Origin: Caulobacteraceae bacterium
GTDB taxonomy: Bacteria > Pseudomonadota > Alphaproteobacteria > Caulobacterales > Caulobacteraceae
Length of the DNA stretch: 64,000 nucleotides
Assembly (NCBI GenBank): GCA_947475875.1
Contig: CANJME010000015.1
Coordinates: 20,633 to 84,632, forward strand
Reading direction: 5' to 3'
This document shows positions 18,615 through 27,903 of this stretch, in pieces. Both the position numbers and the translations under genes were made by a program. The notes below the pieces were generated by a model. The model had not been told where the DNA came from, did not search any database, and saw only the letters and a list, made by a program, of their open reading frames with translations. The number at the start of each line of letters is the position of its first letter. Positions within the stretch are counted from its first letter, which is position 1.

Positions 18615-19170
18615 ACAGGCGCCGGCCCTGCGGGCTTTTCGCGGCCTTCTGGGAAATCGTCACCGGCTTGTTGCCCGTCAGCGAGGCGATGCGGGCGGCC
18701 TCGTCGGCGGCGTTCAGCGGGGTGGAATCGGCCGAGCCGCTGGCGGCGATCTGCGGGTCGCCCGGTTTCCAGAACATCACCAGGTCGGCGAAGCCCTTGG
18801 ACTTGTGCGTCAGGTCGCCCTGCTCGTCGTCGACCACGGCCTTGATCGAGGGATCAGGCGCCGTTCCGCCATTGGCCTTGGCGACCAGCAGGCGTTCGCC
18901 CTGGCTGGCGTTCGGGTCGGGCCGCGGCGGGCCGACCAGCGCCGCGCGGGCGGCTTGTTCCGGATCGAGTTCCTGCGGGCGCGGCTCGCCCGGCGAGGGC
19001 GGACGCAGAGCGTATTCCGGCGGAATGGCCAGGGGCGCGCGCTGCACGACCCGGAAATCGTCCGGCACCTGGCCGTAGAGGGTAGCGCCCTGGCCGGACT
19101 TGCAGGCGCCGAGGCTGGCCGCGCTCGCCAGCAGCAGGCAGGCGATGGAAAGGCGGTGGATAGGCGTCAA
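18595..19170 (-). CDS. DUF3035 lipoprotein
   Basis: This 191-residue lipoprotein has a lipobox LGAC with Cys23. The sequence VPDDFRVVQRAPLAIPPEYALRPP is the DUF3035 hallmark. The domain is found in alphaproteobacteria next to lspA, exactly as here, with lspA 103 bases upstream. That link suggests a lipoprotein or outer-membrane role, though no function is known. The C-terminal half is Ala/Pro-rich with several short conserved segments. Confidence 0.88.
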   Translation of the reverse strand: MTPIHRLSIACLLLASAASLGACKSGQGATLYGQVPDDFRVVQRAPLAIPPEYALRPPSPGEPRPQELDPEQAARAALVGPPRPDPNASQGERLLVAKANGGTAPDPSIKAVVDDEQGDLTHKSKGFADLVMFWKPGDPQIAASGSADSTPLNAADEAARIASLTGNKPVTISQKAAKSPQGRRLFKLPGL

Positions 19171-19273
19171 ACGACAACTCCTCGCAAGGACCGCCCCCGG
19201 TCCCCAATTCGGCTGGATGGATAGCCTATCTGTATGCCAAGGCCAACGGCCAAATCTAGGCTGACAAGTGCGG

Positions 19274-19771
19274 CTAACTCGTGGCGGCCTTGCGGCGGTC
19301 GGGCGCCAGGAAAGTCTCGATCAGCAGGATGGCGATGCCGACATTGATGGCCGCGTCAGCGACGTTGAAGACATAGCGAAAGTGCAGTTTCGAAAAATCG
19401 AGGAAGTCGGTCACGTGCCCGAACCGCACCCGATCGATCAGATTGCCGAGCGCCCCGCCCATGATCAAGCCAATAGACACGGCGGACCAATTCCGACGGG
19501 CGCCTTTGACCCAGATCGCCAAGATGGCCACTACCACGGCTGAAAACCCAACGAGGGCCCATTTGATCCATTCCTGCCCATTGTCTGCCTGGAAGAGGCC
19601 AAAACTGACGCCGGGGTTCGGAACGTAGGTCAGGTCAAAGAAGGGCAAAACCGCAACGGTGTGCTTGTTAGGCAGATCGAAGATCACCGTCACCCAATAT
19701 TTGGACAGTTGGTCCAGTGCGACAACGAGGAGAGCGAGTCCATAAGCGAGGAGAGGGCGGCGAGATTTCAT
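19274..19771 (-). CDS. lspA: Lipoprotein signal peptidase (signal peptidase II)
   Basis: At 165 residues with four transmembrane helices it is full length. The family boxes are clear: LDQLSKYWV near residue 19, PNPGVSFGLF, GGALGNLIDRVRFGHVTDFLDF with catalytic Asp122, and FNVADAAINVG with catalytic Asp139. It cleaves prolipoproteins after diacylglyceryl modification. The downstream DUF3035 lipoprotein and the upstream ileS match the usual ileS-lspA order. Confidence 0.97.
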   Translation of the reverse strand: MKSRRPLLAYGLALLVVALDQLSKYWVTVIFDLPNKHTVAVLPFFDLTYVPNPGVSFGLFQADNGQEWIKWALVGFSAVVVAILAIWVKGARRNWSAVSIGLIMGGALGNLIDRVRFGHVTDFLDFSKLHFRYVFNVADAAINVGIAILLIETFLAPDRRKAATS

Positions 19772-19814
19772 CGACGCTCTCTAGCCCCTTCGCCCGCTTG
19801 CACGAAAGAGGCAA

Positions 19815-22676
19815 TTAGGTGGTATGGGTTCGATCCCATTCGCTGACTGCGTCCTCGCATCTCAAGCACAACATGGAGGTTGATTTGACCTCGGGCAGAA
19901 TGCGCCAGCAGCGTTCGCATTTGCAGCCGCTCGCTAGACCGCGAGCCATTCTTGTTTGAAACCCGCTCAAACTGGCATCGCCGCGCATTTCCACGGAGCT
20001 TGTACGAAACACATCGGCGGCTTCCAGGCCCTCGAATGCGCGGGCACTTTCACCACTCATCGCAATTGAGGGTGCGGCTTCAAGCGATGAGCCAATTTCT
20101 CTGTCTCGCCTTTGATCCTCAAGATGCATGGTGACGGTGGCAAGGATGACTTGAACGTTCTGCCAGCGCTGCGCCTCCGCATCGTTGCGCCATACAGCCG
20201 GCGTGTCGGGAATGACGCGTAGCACGTTCGATCCGCGGTCCGGGAACCGGCTCGTCCAGGCTTCTTCGGTGGTGAAACAGGCGATGGGCGAGAGCCAGGC
20301 GGTCAGGCGCTCGAACACCGCGTCCATAACCGTGCGGCAGGCCCGGCGGCGGATCGAATCCGGCCGGTCGCAATAGAGCGCGTCCTTGCGGACGTCGAAA
20401 TAGAGGGTGGACAGGTCGCCCGAGCAGAACTCGCTGATCGGCCGCCAGACATCCTGGAAGCGGAACTCGGCGTAGGCGGTGCGCACCTTGCCATCCAGGT
20501 CCCACAGCCGGTGCAGGATAAAGCGCTCGAGCGGCGGCATCTGATCGTAGGCGACCTTTTCGGCCTCTTCGAAACCGTTCAGCCCGCCCAAAAGATAGCG
20601 AAGGGTGTTCCGCAGCTTGCGATAGCCGTCGATGGTGGTCTGCAGGATCTGTTTGCCGATCCGCTGGTCCTCGGCGTAGTCGACCATGGCGGTCCACAGG
20701 CGCAGGATCTCGGCCCCGCTTTCCTTGGTGATGGTCTGCGGCTCGACGGTATTGCCCTTGGACTTGGACATCTTCTCGCCGTTCTCATCCTGGGTGAACC
20801 CGTGGGTGAGGATGGCCTTGTAGGGCGCTCTACCGCGCGTGCCCGAGCTCTCCAGCAAGCTCGACTGGAACCAGCCGCGATGCTGGTCGGAGCCTTCGAG
20901 GTAAAGATCAGCCGGCCAGTGGCTGTCAGTCCGCCCCTCGATGGTGAAGGCGTGGGTGCAGCCGGAATCGAACCAGACATCGAGGATGTCCTCGATCTTT
21001 TCGTATTTGGCCGGGTCGTGGTTGCCGAGGAAATCGCCGGACGGGCGCGTGTACCAGGCGTCGGCCCCCTCGGCCGCGACGGCTTTCAGGATGCGGTCGT
21101 TGACGTCCCTGTCGACCAGCGGCTGACCGGTCTGCTTGTCGACGAACATGGCCAGCGGCGCGCCCCAGGCTCGCTGGCGGCTGATAAGCCAGTCTGGCCT
21201 CGTCTCCACCATCGAGCGGATACGGTTCTTGCCCTGCTCGGGGTGGAAGGCGGTAGCGTCGATGGCGGCGAGCGCGCGTTCACGCAGGGTGGTTCCGCCC
21301 TCAATTTTCTCATCCATGCGGATGAACCACTGCGGCGTGTTGCGGAAGATTACCGGCGCCTTGGAGCGCCAGCTCATCGGGTAGGAGTGTTCCAGCCGTC
21401 CGCGGGCCAGCAGCGTTCCAGCCTCGATCAGCTTTTCGATGACCGCAGTGTTGGCAGGGCCGAACTTGCCGGCCTTCTTGCCCTCGACCTCAAGCACGGC
21501 GAGGCCGCCGAACAGGGGCACGTGGTCATAGTACTTGCCGTCGGGATCGACGGTGTCGGGGATGTCTTCGCGCGACAGGCCATGCGCCAGCCAGACATTG
21601 TAGTCGTCGGCGCCGTGACCGGGCGCGGTGTGGACAAAGCCTGTGCCGGCATCCTCGGTGACGTGGTCGCCGGAAAGCAGCGGCACGTCGAAGCCGTAGC
21701 CTGGGTCGAGCGCCGCCAGCGGATGGTTGCAGACCGCGCCCGCCGGATCGAAGGCCGCGACCTTGTGGAACTTCGCGACCTTGGCGGCGGCGAACACATC
21801 GGCGGCGAGTTTTTCCGCCAGCACCATCCGGTCGCCCGGTTTGGCCCAGGGTTCGAACGGCAGGTCGGCTTCGATGGCGTCGACCTCGAACACCGCATAG
21901 GCGATATCCGGGTTGAAGCTGATCGCCCGGTTGGCCGGCAAGGTCCAGGGCGTGGTCGTCCAGATGACGATGGGCGCATCGCCACCCTTGACCGGGAACC
22001 TCACCCACACCGTCGGCGAGACGTGATCGGCGTATTCGACCTCGGCGTCGGCGAGCGCGGTGCGCTCGACCGGGCTCCACATCACCGGCTTGGAGCCGCG
22101 ATAGAGCTGGCCGCTCTGTGCAAACTTCATGAACTCCGAAACGATCACCGCCTCGGACCCATAATCCATGGTCGCGTAGCGGTTTTCCCAGTCGCCGAGC
22201 ACGCCCAGGCGTTTGAACTCGGCCATCTGGACCTCGATCCAGTCGGCGGCGTACTCGCGGCATCGGGCGCGAAATTCGGCGGCGGGGACCTCGTCCTTGC
22301 GCCGGCCCCGGCCGCGGAATTCTTCTTCGATCTTCCACTCGATCGGCAGGCCGTGGCAGTCCCAGCCCGGCACGTAGTCAACGTCCTTGCCGAGCAGGAA
22401 CTGCGAGCGGACGACGAAGTCCTTCAAGAGCTTGTTGAGCGCGTGGCCGATGTGGATGGCGCCATTCGCATAGGGCGGGCCATCGTGGAGCACGAACAGG
22501 GGCGCGCCCGCCGCCTGGCGAGCCTTGCGGATACGCTTGTAGAGACCCTCGCCCTGCGCCCAGGCGTGCAGGATCTCGGGTTCCTTCTGCGGCAGGCCTG
22601 CCCGCATGGGAAAGGGCGTATCGGGCAGGAAAACGGTGGCGCGGTAATCGCGGCCGGAGGAATCAGCGTCGGACAT
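19815..22676 (-). CDS. ileS: Isoleucyl-tRNA synthetase
   Basis: This 953-residue class Ia synthetase has the HIGH motif at residues 75-78 (AIHIGHALN), the editing CP1 domain, and KMSKS at about residues 634-639 in GEKMSKSKGN. Near the C-terminus CKCERCWRILPEV and MLCLRCEDAV form the zinc-binding motif of bacterial IleRS. It charges tRNA-Ile. It heads an ileS-lspA-DUF3035 run. No T-box or other leader element is recognisable upstream. Confidence 0.98.
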   Translation of the reverse strand: MSDADSSGRDYRATVFLPDTPFPMRAGLPQKEPEILHAWAQGEGLYKRIRKARQAAGAPLFVLHDGPPYANGAIHIGHALNKLLKDFVVRSQFLLGKDVDYVPGWDCHGLPIEWKIEEEFRGRGRRKDEVPAAEFRARCREYAADWIEVQMAEFKRLGVLGDWENRYATMDYGSEAVIVSEFMKFAQSGQLYRGSKPVMWSPVERTALADAEVEYADHVSPTVWVRFPVKGGDAPIVIWTTTPWTLPANRAISFNPDIAYAVFEVDAIEADLPFEPWAKPGDRMVLAEKLAADVFAAAKVAKFHKVAAFDPAGAVCNHPLAALDPGYGFDVPLLSGDHVTEDAGTGFVHTAPGHGADDYNVWLAHGLSREDIPDTVDPDGKYYDHVPLFGGLAVLEVEGKKAGKFGPANTAVIEKLIEAGTLLARGRLEHSYPMSWRSKAPVIFRNTPQWFIRMDEKIEGGTTLRERALAAIDATAFHPEQGKNRIRSMVETRPDWLISRQRAWGAPLAMFVDKQTGQPLVDRDVNDRILKAVAAEGADAWYTRPSGDFLGNHDPAKYEKIEDILDVWFDSGCTHAFTIEGRTDSHWPADLYLEGSDQHRGWFQSSLLESSGTRGRAPYKAILTHGFTQDENGEKMSKSKGNTVEPQTITKESGAEILRLWTAMVDYAEDQRIGKQILQTTIDGYRKLRNTLRYLLGGLNGFEEAEKVAYDQMPPLERFILHRLWDLDGKVRTAYAEFRFQDVWRPISEFCSGDLSTLYFDVRKDALYCDRPDSIRRRACRTVMDAVFERLTAWLSPIACFTTEEAWTSRFPDRGSNVLRVIPDTPAVWRNDAEAQRWQNVQVILATVTMHLEDQRRDREIGSSLEAAPSIAMSGESARAFEGLEAADVFRTSSVEMRGDASLSGFQTRMARGLASGCKCERCWRILPEVKSTSMLCLRCEDAVSEWDRTHTT

Positions 22677-23030
22677 GGGATGATCTTTAAACCAGCGTTT
22701 GCGGGAAGGGGCGATGGCAATTCCCGGCGCGCGCGAAAGGGACCTCGTCCCGGCGGCGTCACGCCGGGCGGATAATTCGCAGATTCAGTCGCAAAGCGCT
22801 CATGGCGCGGCGTCTAGCAGAGGGGGTGTTATAGATAAACTGCTGAACCGCCCTCAGGCCTCGGCGCTGGCTCAGGAACGGAGCAAGGGCGCCCTATTTT
22901 TAGGCGCCGAAACGCTCGCAACCCCAAGCGCTGCAAGGGATTTCCGTAACCGCGAATTAATCTGTCCGGCGTATGAGGCAGCCTGCGCATAGCGTGTGGA
23001 GGCGCTGTCTTGGCTATCTAGAAAGCGGAA
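22677..23030. other. Intergenic region between divergent ileS and histidine kinase
   Basis: These 354 bases hold no credible gene. They must contain both promoters. I see a GGCGCC-CTATTTTTA-GGCGCC inverted repeat at 22888-22908 and a CtrA-like motif at 22946-22960; nothing else is recognisable. Confidence 0.6.
22946..22960 (+). promoter_or_regulatory. CtrA-like box upstream of the hybrid histidine kinase
   Basis: GTAA-N7-TTAA matches the TTAA-N7-TTAA recognition site of the cell-cycle regulator CtrA with one mismatch. It is 71 bases before the kinase start. Short AT motifs occur by chance, though less so in this GC-rich sequence. Confidence 0.3.
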
Positions 23031-24716
23031 TTGAAAGAGGGCGCGGTCGCCGGCTTCTTCTCCGGGATGTGGCGCGAAATGGCCCACCGGATGCAGAGCG
23101 AGGTCACGCTCCGCGGCTCCAACCACCTGGCGATTTCGCGCGCCGAGGCGCGCGCCAACTGGGCCGAAAATCGCCTGCGCGAGGCGCTGAATGTGCTGCC
23201 CGAGGGCATCGTCTTCCTCGACGCCGAAGGTCGCTATGTCCTGTGGAACGACGCCTACGCCGAGATCTACGCCAAATCCGCCGACCTGTTCCGCGAGGGC
23301 GTGAAGCTCGCCGACACCCTGCGGGTCGGTGTCGAACGCGGCGACTATCCCGAAGCCATCGGCCACGAGGAAGAGTGGCTGGCCGAGCGCCTGGCCCTGC
23401 TCGATAATCCCGGTGTGCGTCACACCCAGCGCCTGGCCAACGGCCGCTGGATCATGATCGAGGAGCGCAAGACCGCCGACGGCGGCACCATCGGCATCCG
23501 TATCGACATCTCGGAAATGAAGGCCCAGTCCGAGCGGCTGGAAGTCGCGCTGGATGAAGCCAAGGCCGCCAGCCAGGCCAAGAGCGACTTCCTGGCCAAT
23601 ATGAGCCACGAGATCAGAACGCCCCTGAACGGGGTTATCGGTCTGGCCGACGTACTCGCGCGCACCCCGCTGGACGAGTCCCAGCGCGAACTGCTGCGCA
23701 CCGTCATGGCCTCGGCCGGCGATCTCAACAATCTGCTCGGCGACCTGCTGGACTTCAGCAAGGCCGAGGCGGGCAAGCTGACCCTGGAAGAAGCCGAATT
23801 CGATCTTGGCGAGGTCGCCGAGGCGTGCGTGGGTCTCTACCGGCCGCAGGCGCAGGCCAAGGGGCTGGAGCTGGGCCTCACCCTCTCGGCCAACGTCGAG
23901 GGCAAGGTGACCGGCGATCCGGCCCGCGTGCGCCAGATCCTCGGCAACCTGATTTCCAACGCCGTGAAGTTCACTTCCCAAGGCCGCATCCGCGTGAATA
24001 TCACCCGCGACGCTGCCGGCGCCTGTCTGATGGAAGTCAGCGACACTGGCTCAGGGTTCGACCAGAGGCAGGCCGAGCGCCTGTTCGCGCGCTTCGAGCA
24101 GGCCGATGGCTCGACCACCCGTCAGTTCGGCGGCACGGGGCTTGGCCTTTCAATCTGCCGCCAGCTGGCCGGGCTGATGGGCGGGGCGATCAATGCCCGC
24201 GGCGAGAAGGGCAAGGGCGCGACCTTTACCGTCACCCTGCCGCTGCCACCGGTGGAAGGCCTGGCTGTAGCCGCCGCCCCGGTTGTCGAAGAGGCGATGG
24301 ATTATCCGCCGCTGAGGGTGCTGGTGGTTGATGACAACGCGACCAACCGCAAGGTCGTCGAGCTGATGCTGGCCCAGGTCGGCGCCGAAGTGACGGCCTG
24401 CGAAAACGGCCAGGAGGCGGTGATGGCGTTCCAGAAGGAAGCCTTCGACGTCATCCTCATGGATCTGCAGATGCCGGTGATGGACGGCCTGACCGCCACC
24501 CGCGCCATTCGCGAGATCGAACGCGTCGAGGGCCGCCCCGTCACCCCCCTGATCGTACTCTCCGCCAATGTCGCGCCCGAGGATCGCGCGGCCACCAAGG
24601 AAGCCGGCGCCGACGCCCACATCGGCAAACCCATCCGCGCCGACGAACTCTATTCGACAATCGAAGGCGCGCTGGATGAGGGTGGGGCTGAGACCGGGAC
24701 CTCGGTCGCGGCTTAG
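23031..24716 (+). CDS. Hybrid sensor histidine kinase with PAS and receiver domains
   Basis: This 561-residue protein lacks obvious membrane helices and should be cytoplasmic. Order: short helical N-terminus, PAS-like domain (about 45-155, LNVLPEGIVFLDAEGRYVLWN), HisKA with His193 in NMSHEIRTPLNG, HATPase with NLISNAVKFTSQG (N box), DTGSGF (G1) and GGTGLGLSIC (G2), then a receiver domain (from about 423) with Asp478 in ILMDLQMPVMDG. It may phosphotransfer to a separate histidine phosphotransferase, none of which is nearby. The TTG at 23031 follows GGCG-rich sequence; an ATG at 23067 (MWREMAHRM) is an equally possible start. Confidence 0.92.
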   Translation: MKEGAVAGFFSGMWREMAHRMQSEVTLRGSNHLAISRAEARANWAENRLREALNVLPEGIVFLDAEGRYVLWNDAYAEIYAKSADLFREGVKLADTLRVGVERGDYPEAIGHEEEWLAERLALLDNPGVRHTQRLANGRWIMIEERKTADGGTIGIRIDISEMKAQSERLEVALDEAKAASQAKSDFLANMSHEIRTPLNGVIGLADVLARTPLDESQRELLRTVMASAGDLNNLLGDLLDFSKAEAGKLTLEEAEFDLGEVAEACVGLYRPQAQAKGLELGLTLSANVEGKVTGDPARVRQILGNLISNAVKFTSQGRIRVNITRDAAGACLMEVSDTGSGFDQRQAERLFARFEQADGSTTRQFGGTGLGLSICRQLAGLMGGAINARGEKGKGATFTVTLPLPPVEGLAVAAAPVVEEAMDYPPLRVLVVDDNATNRKVVELMLAQVGAEVTACENGQEAVMAFQKEAFDVILMDLQMPVMDGLTATRAIREIERVEGRPVTPLIVLSANVAPEDRAATKEAGADAHIGKPIRADELYSTIEGALDEGGAETGTSVAA

Positions 24717-24723
24717 GCCTATG

Positions 24724-24848
24724 TTTCCCTCCCGCTTGTCGGGAGGGACAGGTCGCGAAGCGACCAGGGTGGGCAACTCTATTTCTCGGTTCGCCCACCC
24801 GTCTCGGCGCTACGCGCCGATCCACCCTCCCGACAAGCGGGAGGGAAA
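24724..24848. repeat. Family-B palindromic repeat pair with 24-bp perfect terminal inverted arms
   Basis: The arms at 24724-24747 and 24825-24848 are perfect reverse complements. Each contains its own hairpin (CCCTCCCG...CGGGAGGG). Inner GTCGCGAAGCGAC and CGGCGCTACGCGCCG hairpins lie between. It fills the gap between two convergent genes and likely terminates both. A second such pair is at 40891-41010. Confidence 0.85.
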
Positions 24849-24852
24849 AAGC

Positions 24853-26109
24853 TTACGGCGCGTGAGGCGGTTCGATTTCCGGCGGCTCCGGCGGGTCGAG
24901 GTGGCCTTCCCATTTGGCGACGACGAGGGTCGCCACCGCGTTGCCGACCACATTGGTTCCGGACCTGCCCATGTCGAGGAACTGATCGACGGCGAGGATC
25001 AGCACCAGCCCCGCCTCCGGGATGCCGAACTGGGCCATGGCGCCCTGGATAATGACCAGGCTGGCGCGCGGCACGCCGGCGATGCCCTTCGAGGTGATCA
25101 TCAGGGTCAGCAGCATGACGATCTGGTCGCCGATGCTCAGGTGAATGCCATAGAGCTGGGCGATGAACATGGCCGCGAAGGTCATGTACATCATCGAGCC
25201 GTCCAGATTGAACGAATAACCCAGCGGCAGCACGAAGCTCGCGATCTTGGGCGGCACCCCAAAGCGGTCCAGCGCCTCAAGCGTGCGCGGATAGGCGGCC
25301 TCGGATGAGGCGGTGGAGAAGGCCAGCAGGATCGGCTCGCGGATGTAGCGGAGCAAGGTGCCGGCCCGCTTGCCGACCACCGCGAAAGCCGCCGCGCCGA
25401 GGATCAGCCAGAGCAGGAAGAGGCCGAAATAGACGCAGCTGACGAAGATGGCGAAGGTGCCCAGGACCCCCAACCCCTTGTCGGCGACCACCTTGGTCAT
25501 GGCCGCGAACACCGCCAGCGGCGAGACGCGCATCACATAGTCGGTGACCTGCAGCATGATCTTGACCAGGGCGTCGATCCCGTCGGCCATCGGTTTGGCC
25601 TTCTCGCCCAAGGCGCTCATGGCCACGCCGAAGAACAGGGCGAAGATGACGATCTGCAGGATGGTGTTGTTGGTCATCGCCTCGGCGATCGAGCGCGGGA
25701 ACATCTCCGACAGGGTGGTGGTGATGTCGGGGTGCGTCAGGCCGAGGTTGGCGTCGGCCGGCGGCAGGGTGAAGTGGCTGTAGTGGCCCGGCTGCAGGAC
25801 GTTGACGAGGATCAGACCCAGCGTCAGCGACGTCAGGCTGGCCAGGATGAACCAGAACACGGCCTTCAGCCCCACCCGGCCCATGGCCGCGGAATCGCCC
25901 ATGTGCATGATTCCCGAAACCAGGGTGGCGAAGACCAGCGGGGCGATGATCATCTTGATCAGCCGCAGGAAGACGGTGGTTATCAGCCCCAGCCACTTGC
26001 TGATCGTGGCGAGCGTGTCGGCATCGGTGACGGCGCTGTGCAGGATGGCGCCTGTGATCAGGCCCAGCACCAGGCCGATCATGATGAACAGCGTCAGTTT
26101 CTTCGCCAT
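24853..26109 (-). CDS. Dicarboxylate/amino-acid:cation symporter (DAACS family)
   Basis: This 418-residue transporter has eight hydrophobic segments plus two hairpins. Diagnostic stretches are SSEAAYPRTLEALDRFGVP, the serine-rich re-entrant loop, and LPLGYSFNLDGSMMYMTFA near residue 300. DAACS proteins couple uptake of glutamate, aspartate or C4-dicarboxylates to H+ or Na+. Specificity between DctA-like and GltP-like cannot be settled by eye. It stands alone, with the repeat pair at its 3' end. Confidence 0.9.
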   Translation of the reverse strand: MAKKLTLFIMIGLVLGLITGAILHSAVTDADTLATISKWLGLITTVFLRLIKMIIAPLVFATLVSGIMHMGDSAAMGRVGLKAVFWFILASLTSLTLGLILVNVLQPGHYSHFTLPPADANLGLTHPDITTTLSEMFPRSIAEAMTNNTILQIVIFALFFGVAMSALGEKAKPMADGIDALVKIMLQVTDYVMRVSPLAVFAAMTKVVADKGLGVLGTFAIFVSCVYFGLFLLWLILGAAAFAVVGKRAGTLLRYIREPILLAFSTASSEAAYPRTLEALDRFGVPPKIASFVLPLGYSFNLDGSMMYMTFAAMFIAQLYGIHLSIGDQIVMLLTLMITSKGIAGVPRASLVIIQGAMAQFGIPEAGLVLILAVDQFLDMGRSGTNVVGNAVATLVVAKWEGHLDPPEPPEIEPPHAP

Positions 26110-26218
26110 GCGCCTGGGCCCCTCAAAGCAGGCCCTGAGTTGGACGCGGGGCGGGGTGCGGCGTCAAGGCCCGATCATTTCTCGGTGTCCGGGATAGCCG
26201 CGCCCGCGGTTTTGATCC

Positions 26219-26237
26219 TATGGTTCCGCTAACCATA
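26219..26237. promoter_or_regulatory. 19-base palindrome upstream of the zinc-ribbon gene
   Basis: TATGGTT-CCGCT-AACCATA is a perfect 7-bp inverted repeat, 22 bases before the ATG of the small gene at 26260. It could be an operator or a terminator of an upstream transcript. The right arm contains AACCAT, a CtrA half-site fragment. Confidence 0.3.
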
Positions 26238-26259
26238 AAAACGAAGACGGGGCGGGCGC

Positions 26260-26454
26260 ATGGGCGAGCAACTGCAATCCTCTCAAAGCAAGCACAGCAC
26301 GCGTTACAACGCTGCGCGAAAACATCTGGGCGACGGCCACTGGCATGTGCGTATCCGCACCAGCGTCATCGTCTGCGGCGCCTGCGAGGCCGCCATCCCC
26401 AAAAGCCTGAAACCCAAATTCTGTCCCGTGTGCGGGGCGGGCCGGGTCAGCTAG
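26260..26454 (+). CDS. Small zinc-ribbon protein
   Basis: This 64-residue protein has paired CGAC and CPVCG motifs separated by 15 residues, a likely four-cysteine zinc ribbon at the C-terminus. The N-terminus is polar (KHSTRYNAARKHLGDGHWHVRIR) and may bind nucleic acid. Its stop region overlaps the end of the convergent membrane gene by four bases. No function is known to me. The clean ribbon motif and dense packing support it as a real gene despite the small size. Confidence 0.6.
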   Translation: MGEQLQSSQSKHSTRYNAARKHLGDGHWHVRIRTSVIVCGACEAAIPKSLKPKFCPVCGAGRVS

Positions 26455-26777
26455 CCCACCCCCGTCACCGCCCGGATGAAGAGGTCGGCGGGTATGAACC
26501 CGCCCCAGGCGCCCTTGTCGAGCATCCACGGCAGGCACCCGAACCCGGCGTCGAGGATGGCGATGGTCGAGAGCAGCATCAGCAGCCGGCCGATGGCGAT
26601 CGTCGCATGCAGATGGATCAGCGGCGTCAGCGGCGGTCCGGCGAAGTCGGGCTTGCGGAAAATGAAGCTGGGCCAAAAGCCGATGAAGAACACCACCAGC
26701 ATGGCCATCACCTTGCCGGAATCGAACAGCCGCTCTCGCCGCGGCCGCGGCGTCTCGAGGACGCTGTCACTGGCCAT
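26451..26777 (-). CDS. Small membrane protein, possibly truncated
   Basis: This 108-residue protein has two hydrophobic stretches (about residues 22-40 and 60-82). The stretch PLIHLHATIAIGRLLMLLS resembles the start of a family of bacterial membrane proteins of about 200 residues that carry a LIHLHG-like motif. If so this copy lacks the later helices and ends in WMLDKGAWGGFIPADLFIRA, which I do not recognise. The start at 26777 precedes the first helix at reasonable distance. Confidence 0.55.
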   Translation of the reverse strand: MASDSVLETPRPRRERLFDSGKVMAMLVVFFIGFWPSFIFRKPDFAGPPLTPLIHLHATIAIGRLLMLLSTIAILDAGFGCLPWMLDKGAWGGFIPADLFIRAVTGVG

Positions 26778-26872
26778 GCGAGCCGCCCCCCGGATGCGTT
26801 GGGGGAGAGATTAGCTTAGGTTTGGGGGATGGCTAGCTGGGGGCGGGACGAGCGACCGGACCTTCTCCAGCC

Positions 26873-27715
26873 TCACATCCCCCGCTTCTGCGGCAGCAAA
26901 TCCGGGAACACCCCCTCGCGCCCCTCGGCTTTGGCCCTGAAAGCTTCGGCCATGTGCTGGCGGCCGAACATGCCGCTCTGCCAGGTCGCGATGTAATCCA
27001 ACCCGTCGGCGATGGTGTGGTCGCGGGCATAGTTGATCATCACCTTGGAGCCGGCCACGGCCAGTGGGTTCTTGGCCGCGATCTCGCGGGCGGCGGCGAG
27101 GGCGTGGGCGATGCAGGCCTCGTGGCTTTCCAGCACGGCGTTGACGAGGCCGATCTCGCGGGCCTTTTCGGCGGGCAGGCGCCGGCCGGTGTAGGCGAGC
27201 TCGCGCACCCAGCCCTCGGGGATCAGCTTGCACAGCCTGGGGAAGGTGCCGACGTCGGCGGTCATGCCGATGTTGATTTCCATGATCTGGAAGAAGGCGT
27301 CGGCGGAGGCATAGCGGATGTCGCACGCGCTGGTCATGTCCACCGCCCCGCCGATGCAGCCGCCCTGGATGGCGGCGATCACCGGCATGCGCGCCTCGTC
27401 CAGGCAGCTGAATACGTCCTGCAACGAGTGGACATAGCGGCGGAACATTTCGCCCGCGACCTCGCGGTCGGCCGGGGCGGAGAGGGCGGATGACGGATCG
27501 CCGAACACCGCCAGATCCATGCCGGCCGAGAAATGCTTGCCAGTCGAGGAGATGACGATGCAGCGGGCCTTCGCCCCATCATCGATGTCGCGGACGATGG
27601 CCGGCAGCTCGTTCCAGAACGCCTTGTTCATGGAATTCAGCGCCTCGGGCCGGTTGAGGACGATGTGGGCGACGCCGTCAGAGAGGGTGACGTCGAAACA
27701 GGTGTGGGTGGTCAT
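26873..27715 (-). CDS. Crotonase, delta(3,5)-delta(2,4)-dienoyl-CoA isomerase-like
   Basis: This 280-residue crotonase-fold enzyme has the oxyanion-hole stretch KHFSAGMDLAVF and GGCIGGAVDMTSACDIRYAS. The stretch FFQIMEINIGMTADVGTF retains the Glu and Asp that match the catalytic pair of the ECH1 dienoyl-CoA isomerases; ordinary enoyl-CoA hydratases lack this arrangement. It would handle odd-position double bonds in unsaturated fatty-acid beta-oxidation. I chose the ATG at 27715 since the fold begins at THTCFDVTLSDGVAHIVLNRP; a longer frame runs through a palindromic repeat. No other fatty-acid gene adjoins it. Confidence 0.87.
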   Translation of the reverse strand: MTTHTCFDVTLSDGVAHIVLNRPEALNSMNKAFWNELPAIVRDIDDGAKARCIVISSTGKHFSAGMDLAVFGDPSSALSAPADREVAGEMFRRYVHSLQDVFSCLDEARMPVIAAIQGGCIGGAVDMTSACDIRYASADAFFQIMEINIGMTADVGTFPRLCKLIPEGWVRELAYTGRRLPAEKAREIGLVNAVLESHEACIAHALAAAREIAAKNPLAVAGSKVMINYARDHTIADGLDYIATWQSGMFGRQHMAEAFRAKAEGREGVFPDLLPQKRGM

Positions 27716-27790
27716 GCGTGGGGCTCCGTGTTTCCGCGATAACAACCACGCTTTCATTGGACGCGCGAGAGTAGCCCCAATATTCCGATT

Positions 27791-27884
27791 GTCCCCGCGA
27801 AGGCGGGGACCCATCCGAATGTTGGATATCTCAAACCGGCCTTTGATCTGGATATAGTGTTTGGATCCCCGCTTTCGCGGGAGC
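27791..27884. repeat. Paired GC palindromes (copy 2 of the 13121 type)
   Basis: GTCCCCGCGAAGGCGGGGAC (27791-27810) and GATCCCCGCTTTCGCGGGAG (27865-27884) form two hairpins flanking an AT-richer spacer. Left-hand arms are near identical to those at 13121. It sits between the aminotransferase stop and the crotonase start, on the same strand. Confidence 0.75.
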
Positions 27885-27903
27885 AGTCGGTGGGAAAAGG
27901 AGC

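Noticed and set aside
20511..22775. Long open frame of about 750 codons opposite ileS
   Set aside because: It is the antisense shadow of a GC-rich gene: no domain, biased composition, no RBS. ileS on the other strand is unambiguous.
24541..24825. Arg-rich frame through the family-B repeat
   Set aside because: Encoded mostly by repeat hairpins and the antisense of the kinase receiver domain.
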